Positions 22,701 through 37,879 are shown, numbered from the stretch's first letter. The stretch: 64,000 bases of DNA from Dama dama (GCF_033118175.1 NC_083701.1:74586001-74650000), one strand, 5' to 3'. Notes: generated by a model not told the origin, from the letters alone. Translations and numbers: made by a program.

Positions 22701-25700
22701 GAAGCAGCAGATCCATTTTAACAAAAGCTATCCTACATACGTACCATTTCTGGAATAGGTACCTCCAGCTGTGTACCAGAAGGTGCTTGAATGGCCAAAA
22801 GTGTATCACCTGGTCAAGAAAAAGTTAAGAAATAGATTTTTACATTTTAGAAAACACTATTGATCTTTCAATACAATGGCCAAGAGAGTGGGCTGTGAAG
22901 TCAGAATGCTTGGATTTGGTGACGTGGGGTTCTGGTTCTTATTCTGTAAAATAGGGGTGACATAACTTACTGCACAGGGTTTTTGAGGGTTAAATGAGGT
23001 AATATATCTTGTCAGTTTTATATAGAGAGATACAGATAAATATATATAACGCCATTTAATCCTCAAGGGCTTTCCTGGTGGCTTAGATGGTCAAGAATCT
23101 GCCTGCAATGCAGGAGACCTGGTTTTCACTCCTCGGTCAAGAAGACCCCTTAAAGAAGGGAATGGCAACCCAGTCCAGTCTTCTTGCCTGGAGAATTCCA
23201 CGCACAGAGGAGCCTGGTGGGCTACAGTCCATGGGGTCACAAAGAGTCAGACACAACTGAGCAACTAAACACACGTATGTGTTAGTAGATCTTACAACAG
23301 GGTAAATGTATTCACTCTATTCTCATTAACGAATTCTGCTCAAGTTAATTTTGCTTTCACCCAGGCTCATGTCATGTCTGAGACTCTCAAACTTTTAGCC
23401 TTAGTTAAATAACACTGTTTAGTTAAGTATTTATACTACTTAAATTGGTATGATACAGTGAAATCTTAAGCTTACATGAACTTTTGAAGCCAGATTCTAC
23501 AGCAGTATCTGCCAGGCTGAACATTAAGAATATTTCCCCAAACTTTCTTTGAAAGCTTGGGAAATACGGTGACAAAGTAGAGCAGTGAGGCCGAGTATGA
23601 AACCAGTGCAGCCTGAGTCAGGTTCCACTTGGCAAAGCGTTTGGCAGATTTTTTTTTTTTTTTTTTTTGTATGTGCATGTTACAAGACTGTCCTTTTAAT
23701 AGCCTATGCCTATTCTGTGTTATATATATTATGGGAATTCAGCCCCCACCATCATTTTAGTTATTCATAGTGGCAAAGATCCTGCCTGCCGGTGCAGGAG
23801 ATGCAAGAGATGCAGGTTCGATGCCTGGGTCAGGAAGATCCCCTGGAGTAAGAAGTGGCAACCCACTCCAGTATTCTTGCCTGAAAAATTCCATGGACAG
23901 AGGAGCCTGGCGGGCTACAGCCCATGGGGCTGCAAAGAGTCGGACATGACTGAGCAACTGAGCACATCATCTTAAGGGGAACACATGGAAGCTGGGGAGG
24001 GAGTAAGGTGAGGAATAATTTTCCAGATTATAAATGGATGAACCTGGCTGTGTCCTCATGCTTCTTTTGAGCTTTTTTGGTGCATTTTTCACCAGCACAT
24101 CTGCTACATACATTTTCATAAACAGTACCAATGAGAACCATGTTCTAGTTCAAGTTTAGTCATTGACTGTGATTCTGTGACTCTGAGGCTGTTATTTAAT
24201 CCCTCTCTGACTTAGCTGCCTCTCCCACACAGAGTTTATACCTACCAAGGCAGGAAATGAAGTGAAAGCTGGGAAAAGCAGTTATTGTCATGAGAACAGA
24301 AATGAAAGCAGCCTAGTACTATAGAGGGAGACCAAATCCAGAAAATGATGACTTGAGGTGACTGCATGGGGAATTTTAAATCACATTACACTAAATAACA
24401 TTGATCAAAGGAAGAACAAGAAAAAATATACAACAGTACTTACCATTAAAACAATTACAGATGTCTTCATGAGTTACATAGGAAAATGTACTGTCATAGA
24501 GTTAAGGAATAACATTTATATCAAGGCCTGGATATATAAATTAAGATAATTCTGAAGACCAAAGTGACCAAATGCATGAAGGGACTGTCATACATGGTCA
24601 GATAAAAAAGAACACAAGTCTTTTGTCTGAAAAGGCAATCAAATAAAGATCTGTAAGAGAAGTATCCATCCTTTGCTCTAAGAAGAAGCCACTTTGGGTT
24701 TGTGTCATCTGAGGACTCCTGGGGGAGGGAAGGAAACACATTCCATGGAGACGGGAGCTTCTGGGGGAAGGACCCTGATGGGGGAGGATGCTGTCGGAGG
24801 GACTGAAGAGCCAGCTACCGAAGTCGCTGCATCGAGACTTCTTGGGTCATGGTTTGGGGAACTGGGAGTGCCGCGATCTTGGCAAGTGGTGCAGCAAAGT
24901 GCGTGATCAACTAGTTCAATGCTTTTTGGAATCTCAGGGCTCCACAAGGCACAGCTGAAGACCCCCATTATTATCAAACTGTTAAGGAGTTCTGATTCTA
25001 GAAAGGAAATAACAAATGACATCATGGACTCATTCACCAAAGACAAGACAACATGAAAAATAAATTATATACACAGTCAAAAGTTCATGAGAGGTGGTAC
25101 AAGATAAATGTAGTTAAAATGTTTCATGAGTACGGGTAAGTCACAAATCAACAGTCACATATCTGAAAGGACACAGTGGTCATAAGAAACACATGGAGTA
25201 TATCACTAATGTTTTTCCCCAAACATGGCAGATACACCAGCCTTAGAACCCTACCCTCTGCTAAAGTTCTGTCTTTGGGTTAATATTAGGCAGAATGTAT
25301 CCTGGACTGATTGCAGGCCTGTGATATTTCATTTTCAAACCAAAATTAGTTTTTTTAAAAGAGTTGCTGAACTTTTACCACTCTGAAACACTGAATGACT
25401 TAGGTTCAGGACAGTGACTTAACGACGACTTCCAATTCGCAGACCCCTTCTAGGCACACTTTGGCTGGTGTGTTGTATCCTGTCAATGGGCAGACCAAAG
25501 ATAGGGGAATTTGCAACAGGCGCATCTATTTGATAACAGATGTACTATGTGACTTAAAAAAGTAAAAAATTTAAAATATTCATATAAATTAGAAGAGTGT
25601 TATAAAATTAAAATGTTATAATCACTTGCAAAACTGAAGTCTCTAAAAACACTAAAGTAACTGATGTTCAGACTGAAAGAACAGATAAATACATATTACA

Positions 25701-28700
25701 TCTATGTATAGTTCATTTAAAAGGATATCTATTATTAATGGAGTCGTCCATCACATTTTTGATGCTTTGCTGTAGCCACAACTTCTGCTGATCAAGTTCT
25801 CTTTCCTTTAGTTCTAGGTCCTCAATTTCGGCTTTGAGATATCTTAATCTATCTATGACTTCTTTAGTGTTACAGCCAGCGCCTACACCTCTTAAAAACA
25901 TATGAAAATTAATATCCCCAGTATCAAACCCAGGTTAACATCACTTAATTTTTATAGTAAAAATTGTAAAGCTCACTGAATATAGTCAAGACAAAAATCT
26001 TTACAGGCTTCTAAAATCTTTAACCATTAAAATCTTTAGAAAACGTAAACACCACACCACTGTCTAAACAAACACCCGAATTACAAAGTTCTGCATCTGT
26101 TCTGTTGTGCCCTTTGCCATCCAGAAGGCCGACTGGTGGCTGAGGCACCAAAGGATGCCAGAGTCGAACGGCCACACTGGTCGTCTCTACGTGGACTGAG
26201 ACGCGGGTGAGACAGATTACAGTCTTTTAGTGTTTTGTCGGGATTTTTGGCTAAAATAAACTGAAAAGCTAAGGATAAGGGGGGCAAGTTTGTGGAAAAG
26301 AACGTGTTTGTCACAAACATACAAGTTAACAAATGACAACATGCATTCCCACTAATCATTATTTATAAAGTACATATTCTTGTATGTATGAGACTTAGTT
26401 CCTGTTTTCAAGGAGTTTATATTAGGTGAGTACCCAGAACACCCAGGCAAAGAAGGATTAATGATAGAAAGCAGGATGCAGTGTGTGCCAAGTAAGCAGC
26501 TGCAGGGAGAAGAGGTGAACTGTGAGAGTGTAAATTAAATAGCGGAGTGAGGCAGGGGCCACCCCGTGTCACACAGGAGGGACAGAAGCCCAGAGGTGTG
26601 CCCAGGGACACGCGAGGGGCAGTGTAACCAGTGTAGACGGCTGGGACAGAGGACTCGGGAGACATACGTGGCAGAAAGGTCAGCGTGTACAGAGCATTGG
26701 GAAGGAAAAGGTAGACTAGAGCGGTTTGTAACTTACTTCCATTGTATACTATTTTTTGACTTTTTTTCAATTAAGTCAATTCCTTCCAAGACATTGGTGA
26801 TATCATAAATTCTTCTTTTTTGCCTCACAGCCAAAGTATCTGCAGCCTGTAAAAGGGGGGGGGGGGAGGGGGTAGGTGAACAAAGAAATAAATTACAATT
26901 CATATTTTAAGGCCAAAAAGGCTTTGGTTATTAAGGTCACAGCATGAGCGCCCAGTCTTAAATCTGACCCAGGCAGTTGCTTGGGAACAATAGCAGGGTA
27001 TGTGCACAGCAACCCTCAGATACTGAAAATACCAAAGCAATGATTCCATTTAAAAGCCAGCAGATGCTGGAATGGAAAAAAAATGAAAAGGTCATGACAC
27101 AAAGCCCATAAAAATAAAAGAACACAATGAGAATACTTCGTATCACCTTATGGGCTAATCCTTAGGAGGCGCTGCTAATTGTCTGCCCTTGTCACTTCCT
27201 ATCTTATTTCTCTGTTCATGAACAGTCTTGTTTAAAGACAGCCTTACTTTTTTTTTGAAACGTTGAAAAATTATATCTCAGTGATTTTTAAATAGTGAAG
27301 TCAAGATACTTGGGAGAAAATTCTAAATTATACACACATTGTACAATACTTTGAAATACACAATCTGCATTTTCTAAATTCAATGATAATAAAGGATAAT
27401 AAAGGAAAGCAAATACAAAAGCTTGGTAGTTTCACTTACGTCAGGTAAGACCAACAAAAATATTTCATGCTACCATGCATGTCATGAATGAATCAAGGAA
27501 TGCTCTTATAGTTCCTCTAATTAGTTCTCACACACATTTCTTACATTTTCTTCCCACCAGTATAAACAGAACCTCAGAGAAGAGGTTACCTGAAAGCTCT
27601 TTTTTCAGAGTAGATTAGTCAATCGACTATTTTGAATGTGGAGTCACATTTTAAGATTCATGGTAATAACAAAAAAACACATGTACGTCCTTACTGACAA
27701 TATCCAGTACATTATCTACAGAATTTAGTCTCAGATGATTAGTTACTGGCTACCCCAGGGCTTCACTAACTGCTTCATTCTATATATAAAAAGAGTTCCT
27801 CCAACAGAACCAGGGCAGCATCGTGTTTCCTTCCATGGGGAGCAAGTGTGACCAACAACGGCTCACTCTGCAGGCATCTGGAACCTGTAAGAGATCTGGT
27901 GGTTGCATTACCAGAAACACCAAGTGCCTGCTGCCAACCTCTGAGGCCTTCAGCAGGGGATTCAAGCCTTGGAGAGCGGACCAGAGGGCGACTGGATGTG
28001 GCAGAGAGAAAGAAGGAAGCAGGGTGTGAGGCTGTTTGAATCCCCAGCTCTGACTAGAGTTTGGCTCATCTCTTCTGGCCACGGTTTCTTTCACCCACAC
28101 CCTCCTCAGTGTACTCGGCAGTTCCCTCCCTGTCTCATCTACCAGCAGAGTTTCTGTTCTGAGTGGGAGGCTGTCTTTCTCAAGAGTAATCGTCTGCTGC
28201 AAAGCTAAGTGTAAAAATCTTAAGTTGTGAATTCATGTCTCATTTCCCTCTTGAGAAGTAGCCAGAGCACTCCAAGCTCTGCGTCATCTGTAGCTAGGGA
28301 CTCACACACCAGAGCCGTTACAACCTTAGCAACAGCTCACCAGGTATGAACCAGGTCACAGAGCTATTCTAGGTCACTAGGCAAAGAGCTATGAGATCTC
28401 AAGTTTAGTTCAAAATTTGTCAAAAGGATCTCATTTACAGTTGATTTGTTGTTATTGTTCAGGCACTAAGTCGTGTCCAACTCTGAGCCCTCCCGGCTTC
28501 TCCATCCGTGGGATTCTCCAGGCAAGAAGACTGGAGTGGGCTGCCATTCCCTTCTCCATTTATCACTGCTTAACAATTACAACTCCGGGAGTTGGTAAAG
28601 GACAAGGAAGCCTGGCGTGCTGCAGTCCATGGGTTCGCAAGGAGTCAGACATGACTGAGCGACTGAACTGAACAATTACAAAATTGAAATCCCTGGTTCC

Positions 28701-31700
28701 CAAAATGAAATACCATTTCTAAAAAATCTATTAAAGCATATATGAACCTAGAAATGACCAAAATTAAACAGGATCTCCAAGAGGCTTTTATTTTAGCAGC
28801 TGCATCAGCTGAAGTCTGGTTCTGGAGCTGGGCACACCAGTTCCAGATGCAATCCAGTCCTGCCACTTCCTGTCTTCAGCTGGCTTCAGGCTCTTTAAAC
28901 CTCATTTCCTTTTCATAAAATGGGATAATAACATAGGCTGAATTGTGGGGGCTATGCAGGATAACCTTAGCACAGTGTCCTCTAGGTAATTTCTACTTAA
29001 ATGTTGGTAACAGCCTCATCATCAAACAGAGGCTGAGACAAGGGATCAAGGGTAAGAGTTTGCGTGGATATGGACCTATAATATTTTTTATGTAGTGATT
29101 TAAAAAGCTGCATTAAATTCTTAATTTTATTAAGTAATTTAAGACCTTTGTATTCATAAACCCATACCATGAGTCATCACCCCCTTCATTCATGTCTTCA
29201 GCTCCCACGGGGTGCCAGGCTTGCTCTGGGTCTTGAGGACACAGCGGTGACAGAACAGTGCCCCTGCCCTCAGAAGGAGGCGGCGGCCAACAGCGCATTA
29301 ACAGAAGTACTACCTTAGGAGGAAGGCATGCAGGGCGCTACTGTGTTTGCCGGACTGTTCAGAGAAGGGCTCCCTGATGGAGTGAGTCTGAACTGAAGAC
29401 AGTGACCCCGGAACGCCTGGAAGAGGTGCGGAGGAGGAAAGGGAATAGTGCGGGACGGGAGGCGGGGGCAGGGAGAGAGGAGGGAGGGGGAGACAGGGAG
29501 AGGGAGACGAAGGCGACAAAGAAGGGGCGGCGGCAGGGGCCAGGGGTCTTCGAGCGGCCACTGTGAAGACGTCCGCTGTTACCCCCGCTGAAACAGAAAG
29601 CCACTGGAATGCTCTGAGTGCACGGCAGCTTGGCTCCACGTTTGAAAAGGTTCTCTGGGGCTGCTCTGGGTGAAGCAAGGAAACCAGTGAGAAGGTAGCG
29701 GTGACAATCGGTTCAAGAGATGGCGGTGGGGGCTGAGAAATGCTAACACCCCGGATCTGTTTGGAAGGTACGGGCAGCAGGCGATACTGAGAAAGGACTC
29801 GACAGCGACCCTTCCCTTTTTGACGCGGGCAGCTGGAGACGGGAAGGCCGCAGGAGGAGCAGGCTCGGGGTGCTGGAAATCAGGAACTCTGCTCTGGCCG
29901 TTTTGACACCGCAGGGGAGAAATCCAGACCACCACTGGACATGAGAAGTGTGTGGGTTAAGGGAGAAGTCCCAGTGGAGGTACAGGATCAGGAGGCATCA
30001 GTAAATAAGACACTTTAGGACACAGCCTGGCACCCGCTGGATTCGCCTAGAGGTGAGCATAGACGCGGAAGACGTCTAAGGGCCAACCCTTGGGTTTGGC
30101 AGTGTTTAAGATCCAGGGAATGAGAAGCAGGCTGCCACTGAAGTAAGATAAGTGGGTACAGCGGGGTCTTGAAAGCCAAGTCAAGAAACAGTGAGTGTGT
30201 TAAGTGCTGCTGGCAGGGGGACCCAGTTCTGCGAGACTGCATCCCTGGATTTGACTATGGAGACATCATGCCAACCTTGCAGCCAGTTTTGATAAAAAGC
30301 CGAAAGCCTTCTTGGAGAGATTGAGACAGAGTAAAGGAAAGCTGGAGTGGACAGCTGTTCTGAGGTTATTCACTGGGAAGAGGAAGAGAGAAGTGAGGCA
30401 GAGGCTGCAGGAAACTATGGGGCCTCCCCAGAAGTTTCTTCTTTCCTTCATCTTTCTTTCCTTTTAAAGATGGAGCGATTTCCACACGTGAGGATGCTGA
30501 GAGGAAAGACCTGGTCAAGGGGGAGGGGCATAATTCGTGATGCAGGAGAGAGAACGGAAAACCACCAAAGAGAACCGCAAGGTGGGCGGCGGGGGACGTA
30601 ACCAGACGAGCGGAGGTGATCGGCCTTAGGTAAGAGGGCACGTTACCAACCGGAGCCCGGCCCGAGCGCGCGCGTGCGTGGCGGCAGATAGGTGAGAGGT
30701 TATACGGCAGTAGATACGGTGAGGGGTCAGGCACCTCCTTCTGGGTGTTTTTCCTCATCAGCGGAGAGGGGAGAGAGGCGGCTGCGAGAGGAGAAAGTGT
30801 GATCCTTGTCTAGCAGAGCCAAGGTAAGCCGTGGAGCAGCAATGCTGGGCCCCACTAAGGCGCCGTTGGACTCAGTGGTCCTGAATTTAAAGTGGGAGCC
30901 ACTGGCATTACTGGGCATTTCCCTGAGGCCCTGCAGAACACCGGGTGTTGCCGAGGGGCAGGCAGAGAACAAAATGGGGGCGGCCTCATCCCACGCTGCG
31001 ATGTAGCACTGAATAAACGCACATGTGTCAAATGCAGCAAATTTACTTTAAACGTTTACATTTACTATTATAACACCTGACCATAAGGGGAGCATAAGCC
31101 ATAAAGGAAGCATCTACTAGATGCTTGACTTTTCAGGACAAACAGACAAACAGAAGCCTTTGAAAGACACAGATCTCCCCTCCAAATATTACATCTTTTT
31201 GTAAAAATGCCACCGCCAGTGAACAAAGCGATATCCACAGTTGGAACAAAACAAGAGCGTGAGATGCTTTTAAGTCAAACAGAACCCGGAGAGCTGACAG
31301 AGATCACGCCTAAGTGCAAACAGGGCTTCAGAAAAGTTCTGGCCCCGCCCCTTCACTTTGGCAGATGACTCCAGTAAGACCCGGTGCTAACTCGGGGGTG
31401 CTAACGAGAGATGGGGGTGCTAACGAGAGATGGCTGCTAACTTTATTTGGGTTAGGATTAGCTGCAGCTCATTTGCTCAAGGATGTTATCCCCATGGAGC
31501 CTGAAGCTGCGTTCAAAGGGGCTGACATAAACACAGTAAGGATGGAAACATACTGTCTTTCAGGTTCTCCATCTGCAAAGCAGAAACTTCACTCTCTTCA
31601 AGGACCACAACTGTTGACACACGTGCACTGTGCTTCAGAGACTAACATTACAGCGAGGAGGTCCAGATCCAAAAATCAAAACTGTGCAACAGAATCATCA

Positions 31701-34501
31701 AATTACAAAACATCAATTAATTATACACACATGCACCCAAACATGCACAAGTGATGGGATCCTGAAAATAAGGTAGGAGGACCTCAAGTGATGCATCAAG
31801 ATGGCTTATAAAATATTTTAATGAGAATTTTTTAAAAACCTGAGTAAATTCATTTTCAACTGTGCTCGATAATGTTATTTTGCTTTATCTCATGATAAGA
31901 TTACTCATTTCAAACATTGCTAAAGATAATTGAGATGTAAAATGTTTGATTTCAACCCACAGTTAAGAAGAACCATTTATAAGCCAGTAATGGGATAATT
32001 CTGTAATAGGATCTTGCACAGATATTATCTAATTTAATGCTCACAACTGCTTTGTAAAGTAGGTATCATTCTCCCTGTTTTTTAGGAAACAGATTCAGAA
32101 GGCTAATGAATAGTCAGATGGAATTTGGCATTAATTATACATTTATGAAACAAATTTGTGGCAAAATATTTCCACATGGGCTATCATTCTAAAAGACTCT
32201 AAGCACAGTGGCAGATAGTCAGAAGCTCCCAAGTATGCAGACGCACCGAAGCGCAGCTCAGGTGCCGCTGGTGGCCCCACTGAGGGCAAAAGCGGTCTGA
32301 GAAAGCAGAGGCCGTCATGTCCATGTACGCATTTACTTACTTAAAAATGATGACCAGTAAAAACATTATAAACACATTCAAGGCTTCGAGACCATGGCTA
32401 CCACCTTCCAGAATGAGGCTGAAAAACTGAAACAGTTCTGGAAAGTGAAGTGTTACAGGAGATTGAACAGAGATTACTGAAGGTGGGGGCAAAAAGGACA
32501 GTTCCTGGAGGAGGCTGCTTTTGTGCTTTCAATGCATCTGCAGATGTTAAATCAAGAAGGAAATTAAACACCACAAAATAACATTCTTACTTTCAGGATA
32601 CAAACCACTCCCTCCAGAAGCAGCACTAAGCATTAGGCAAGTGTTTCAACCTTTTCCTGAAGGAGTCTCTCCTTAAAAGTCTGAGGTGCTTTCAACCACC
32701 CCAAACTAACTGCTATTGTATATGATATTTCAAGTGCATAAGGCTTTAACTTTGTTCTAATTCTTAAAATGTTTTAACAGACTCTGCATAAGCCTTTAAA
32801 AAGAAGCTTAATTGTACTGTCTTACGAAAGTCACAAAAGAGTTCTCAAAAGGAAAAACAAGACAGTTGATAAAAATACCTATTTAAGTAAGAAAAGCCTA
32901 CTAAGACTCAGTTCTAGAGATTGTTCGCTGGAGTCCCCAGCTGCATGCTTTGAAATTCTCATGTACGTTACGTTGTTAAACCAGGAACCAAACTAAGCAG
33001 CATCTGCTATTCTACCACTGGGCTCTGCATCTGTACATTTTTTATAGCCCTGATGGTTAGTCATGTATGGATGTGACAACTGGACTATAAAGAAAGCTGA
33101 GTGCTGAAGAATTGATGCTTTTGAACTGTGGTGTTGGAGAAGACTCTTGAGAGTCCCTTGAACTGCAAGGAGATCCAACCAGTCCATCCTAAAGGAAATC
33201 AGTCCTGAATATTCATTGGAAGGACTAATGCTGAAGCTGAAACTCCAATACTTTGGCCACCTCATGCAAAGAGCTGACTCATTTGAAAAGACCCTGATGC
33301 TGGAAAAGATTGAAGGTGGGAGGAGAAGGGGATGATAAGAGGATGAGATGGTTGGATGGCATCACCGACTTGATGGACATGAGTTTGAGTAAACTCTGAG
33401 AGTTGGTGATGGAAAGGGAGGCCTGGTGTGCTGCAGTCCATGGGGTCACAAGGAGTCAGACACGACTAAGTGACTGAACTAATGGTTAGAAGTTAGGAAC
33501 CAGAGAAGTGGTGAAGAAGTCAAGGACATGGGCTAGGCTGTGAGATAGCAATTAAGATGTTGTGGAGAGTGAATGAGTATATCCAAAACACTTAGGAGAC
33601 TGCCTTGCACAAGTATTACATCGTGTTAGCCATTATGACTATTATTGATCCAGTTTCTCACTTATAGTAAGAAAACACTGACCTTTGAAAAATGCATCAT
33701 GGAACGTAAAGACCATCTTTATTTACCTGCAACTTTAACACTTCAGAACACAGTCAAGCACAATGAAGTAGGAGAAAGGACTTCTGTAGAAGCAAAAATA
33801 GATGCAAAAAGCTATGTTTTACTACTCAAAAGTAGTTCAGTCATTTGGATCCTATGTATTCCTCTTCTATGATTCCTAACAGTGGGGCTATTTAATTTCA
33901 GTGTGCATAAGAGAACTGGAAGTACCATCCAGGACACTGGTGAGGAATTGCAACAACAATCAAGAGATGTGGCAGAAATTATAGAAAGGATAAAAAACTC
34001 ACAGACAAAGCTAAAGCCATTGGACACAGCAATAATCCACCATACTTAGAAAAGCTTTGGGGTTATCACCTCTAAGGGATACAAAAAATAATATTCATCA
34101 TGACTAATCTGAGTTAGACTAAAACTAAATGCAGTCTTTTTAGCTTTAAACAGACATGTAATGGATTTTGGAAATTTTTCAAACCAAAATGGTTAAATGT
34201 TCTTCTATAAGAAATGTCATTAATAGACATAAACCCTTAGCTAATCAGAAAACTCCTGCTATGGACAAAAGTCTTATTATCTAAAGGATAAACAATGGTT
34301 TCAGAATACCTGGACTTGTCACATTCAAGGATACACTAGTTGGATTTTAAAATGAACCTAAAAATCTCAAAGGGATTACAGTGCATGTGACCATTGGCTG
34401 AGTTACACTCCACTTTCATGTCAGTTTCCTTCACAACTGTGACCGGCAGCCTATTCTGAAGACAGATTAACCCCCACCCCCAAGTAACTGGGGATCTGTC
34501 T

Positions 34502-34544
<43 letters not shown>

Positions 34545-37500
34545 AAAATGTTAAAAATATCCTTCACCGAGAACTTCTAAATGTCAAATCTACAGAAGAA
34601 ATTAAAATGAAAAGATAAAGATTTGAGTATTTCAATAATTAAAACTAACATATAAGAAAGCATTAAAACCACAAATTAAAACAGACAAAAGACACATTTC
34701 ACACCCCAAAATTAATAGCCTTAAAAAAGTTTTCAAACTTTTAAAGAGTCAACAAAAGAATAAAGAAATGCAAATTGAAACAAAATACACCTCTACACAA
34801 AGACTTGAACCTGAATAAAAGCCCAAAATTGGGGGCAGCAGGTGAATGGGTAAGCAAAGTAAAGTATAGGCACAAAACGGAATACCAATCAGGGACAGAA
34901 AGAAATGAACTACGGATACAGGTAACAGCAGGCGTGAGTCTCCAAAACTTCCTGATGAGGGAAAGCAGCTCAAGCCGGGGCGCATTCTGTGTGAGCGCAC
35001 TCCCGGAAAGCTCTGAGTTTTAGTCCATGGAAAAGAAGACGGAGCGATGGTCATTAGTGGGGTGCGGAGGTCGGGGTGTGGCTGGGGGAAGGCAAAAGGG
35101 AGCTGCTTGGGGTGATGGACATGCTCTACACCTGGTTGTGGTGGTGGTTGCAGGTACAAGCATTTGTCGGACTCATTGTATCCTACACTTAGAATGGGAG
35201 CAAAGAGGCGGAGACGACGGAGCGACTGAACCAAACTGAATGGGTGGAAATCATACCTTTATAAAGCTGACAAAAAAAAAGCAGAGATATTATTATTCAT
35301 CACCTTTCAAATCTCCAGAATATGAAAACATCAGAATACCCAGTTATCTACTTGGAAACAGCACTTAGAATGTGCCGGGCACTTTCAGTGTTTTAAAAGC
35401 AGGAACTCCCTTTAGCCATTCCTATAATAACAACCATTGTTACCATTTTTGTAAAAGCAGAAAGTAAACTCAGTAACTTGCGCAAGGCCACTGAACATGG
35501 TAAATAAAGGCAGGATGTAGGCTTCCCTGGCGGCTCAGATGGTAAAGAATCCACCTGCAGTGCAGGAGACCTGGGTTTGATCCCTGGGTTGGAGATCCCC
35601 TGAAGGAAGGCATGGCAACCCACTCCAGTATTCGTGCCTGGAGAATCCCATGGACAGAGGAGCCTGGCGGGCTGCAGCCCAGGGGGTTGCACAGAGTCGG
35701 GACACGATTGAGCGCCTAAGCAGGCAGGCAGACCTTTCAGCCACTGGGCTGTTCCTGATGTGGTGAGGGCTCCTAGTCATGACTATACGCTTCGAGTGGA
35801 GTATAAGGATCACTTTTTTGTAAAGCACTTTGGCAAAAGCCATCAAAGTTTTTTGCATTTTTAATATCCTTTGATCTAGTCATTGTTTAGATTATCAGAA
35901 GCAGAGATCATTCAAAATGTCTAAATGCCAAAAATGTTTCCTGCACGTCTGTTGCTAAATCCAAGGGATACTACAAAGTCTTGTACCCCCGAAGCACTTG
36001 ACTGGTTCCCTCCCTCCTCACACACTGTCCCTGGCCTTGCTGCCACCAGTCCATAGGTTTTTTCCTCCTCGGTCTTGGGCTGTTTCCTCTCAAGTCTCCT
36101 TTTCTCTGGTGCTCCTGGGCTGTGAGTGTTTGCCACAATTCTGCTTAGTCCTCTGTCCACTCTAAACCTCATAAACCAATCATTTCCAAATCAAACTGGT
36201 AACCCTGGTCTCCTCCTCGGCTCCAGATTCATAAATCCCACAGGTCGCCAAATATCCACTCAAGGATGGCCTGCAGGCATCTCACACATGTCTAGAACTG
36301 AACTTTCCTTTCCTCCAAATTCCTTTTCTCTTTTTGTATAGTCTAAGTGAAAATCACCACCATCCACTCAGCTGACCATGGCATTACTCGGCAATTCTTT
36401 GCCTAGACTCAGCATCCCAGTTCTGTCCCTTCTACGATGAAACATTTCTCCGTTTCTTTATATTTCCACTGCCTGTACCTTAGTTCAGGCCTATAATCAT
36501 GCCTAAATGACAACCATATTCTCTAAATGCAACAGTCATCTGATTTATAGCTTCTGAAATGTACCATCTCTTTCTCTGGCCTCTGGCACTTGCTGCCTTG
36601 CTGGGAATGCCTTGCCATCTAACTCAAACTTGATCACATCCATTCTGTTTGTTGGAAGCTGATGACAGACTGGCTGGATCAGTCCACGTACTGTGTGTAC
36701 TGGTATTGTGTGTGCATAGCCCCGCGCCTCACAGAGCACTTGGTCTAGAGGGGAACCACAGGCAGATAAAGGAAGAATCAACCCCATTTGTGATAAAGAG
36801 TATTAAGAAAAAGAGCAGGTAACTGAGAAAGAGAATAAACGGGAACCCAATTCAGGCACTTGACATTAAGGGAGAAGAGTTAGAAAGTGCATCTGAGCCA
36901 GTCTCCTATTGCTGCTGTCCAAATCACCACCAATTTAGGGACTTCACCCAACGCAGATGTATTATCGTACAGGTCTGTAAATCAGAGCCCAAACATGCCT
37001 CCCTGAGCCCAAGATACGGTGAGGCTGTGCTCCTTTGGGGTGCTCGAGCGCAGACCCCGTCTCGGCTTCCAGAGTCTGAGGCACTCCTTGGCCAGTGGCT
37101 TCTCTCCTCCATGGCTTCCCTGGGGGCTCAGATGGTAAAGCGTCTGTCTGCCTGCAGTGCGGGAGACTAGGGTTCAATCCCTGGGTCAGGAAGATCCCCT
37201 GGAGATGGCAACCGGCTCCAGTATTCTTGCCTGGAGAATCCCATGGACAGAGGAGCCTGGCGGGCTACAGTCCGTGGGGTCGCAAGAGTCAGAGACGACT
37301 GAGTGACTTCACTTCCCTCTGTACTGCAGCAATGGTCGGGCGAGTTGTCTCCACGCTGCCATCTCTCTGGCTCCCTCTTCCACTTTTAAAGACCCTTGTA
37401 ATTAACAGGGGGCTCAACTGCATAATTCAGGAAAATTTCCTCATCTTAATAATACCAGCTGATCAGCAACTTGAATTTCCCTTAAGTGAACATATTCATG

Positions 37501-37848
37501 GGGCTTCCCTGGTGGCTCAGCGGTAAAGAATCCGTCTGCCAATGCAAGAGACATAAGAGATGTGGGTTTGACCCCTGGGTTGGGAAGATCCTGTGGAGAA
37601 GGAAATGGCACCCCACTCCAGTCTTCTCGCCTGGGAAGTCCCATGGACAGAGGAGCCTGGCAGCTCCAGTCCACGGGGTCGCAGAGTCAGACACGACTGA
37701 AGCGGCTGAGCGCACAGTCACAGGTCCCGGGCATTAGGCCATGGGTGTCTTTCAGGAGTCATGTTCTATCTATCACAGCATCTAAGAAAACATTTAAACT
37801 GAGACCACAGGGTTTAGAGAATCGGACAGTGGGGGGGGGGGGGGGCGC

Positions 37849-37879
<31 letters not shown>

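Larger units (their letters stand above)
22810..24443 (-). other. E2F5 intron 4
   Basis: A GT-AG intron. It holds a MIR (about 22860-23060), two Bov-tA SINEs (23067-23273 and 23768-23968), an 18-base T-run near 23651-23668 and a possible second MIR around 24150-24290. Confidence 0.6.

Noticed and set aside
23067..23273. tRNA gene calls from tRNA-like SINE heads
   Set aside because: The tRNA-like parts of Bov-tA and CHR copies are retroposed and lack a full cloverleaf; no genuine tRNA gene was seen.
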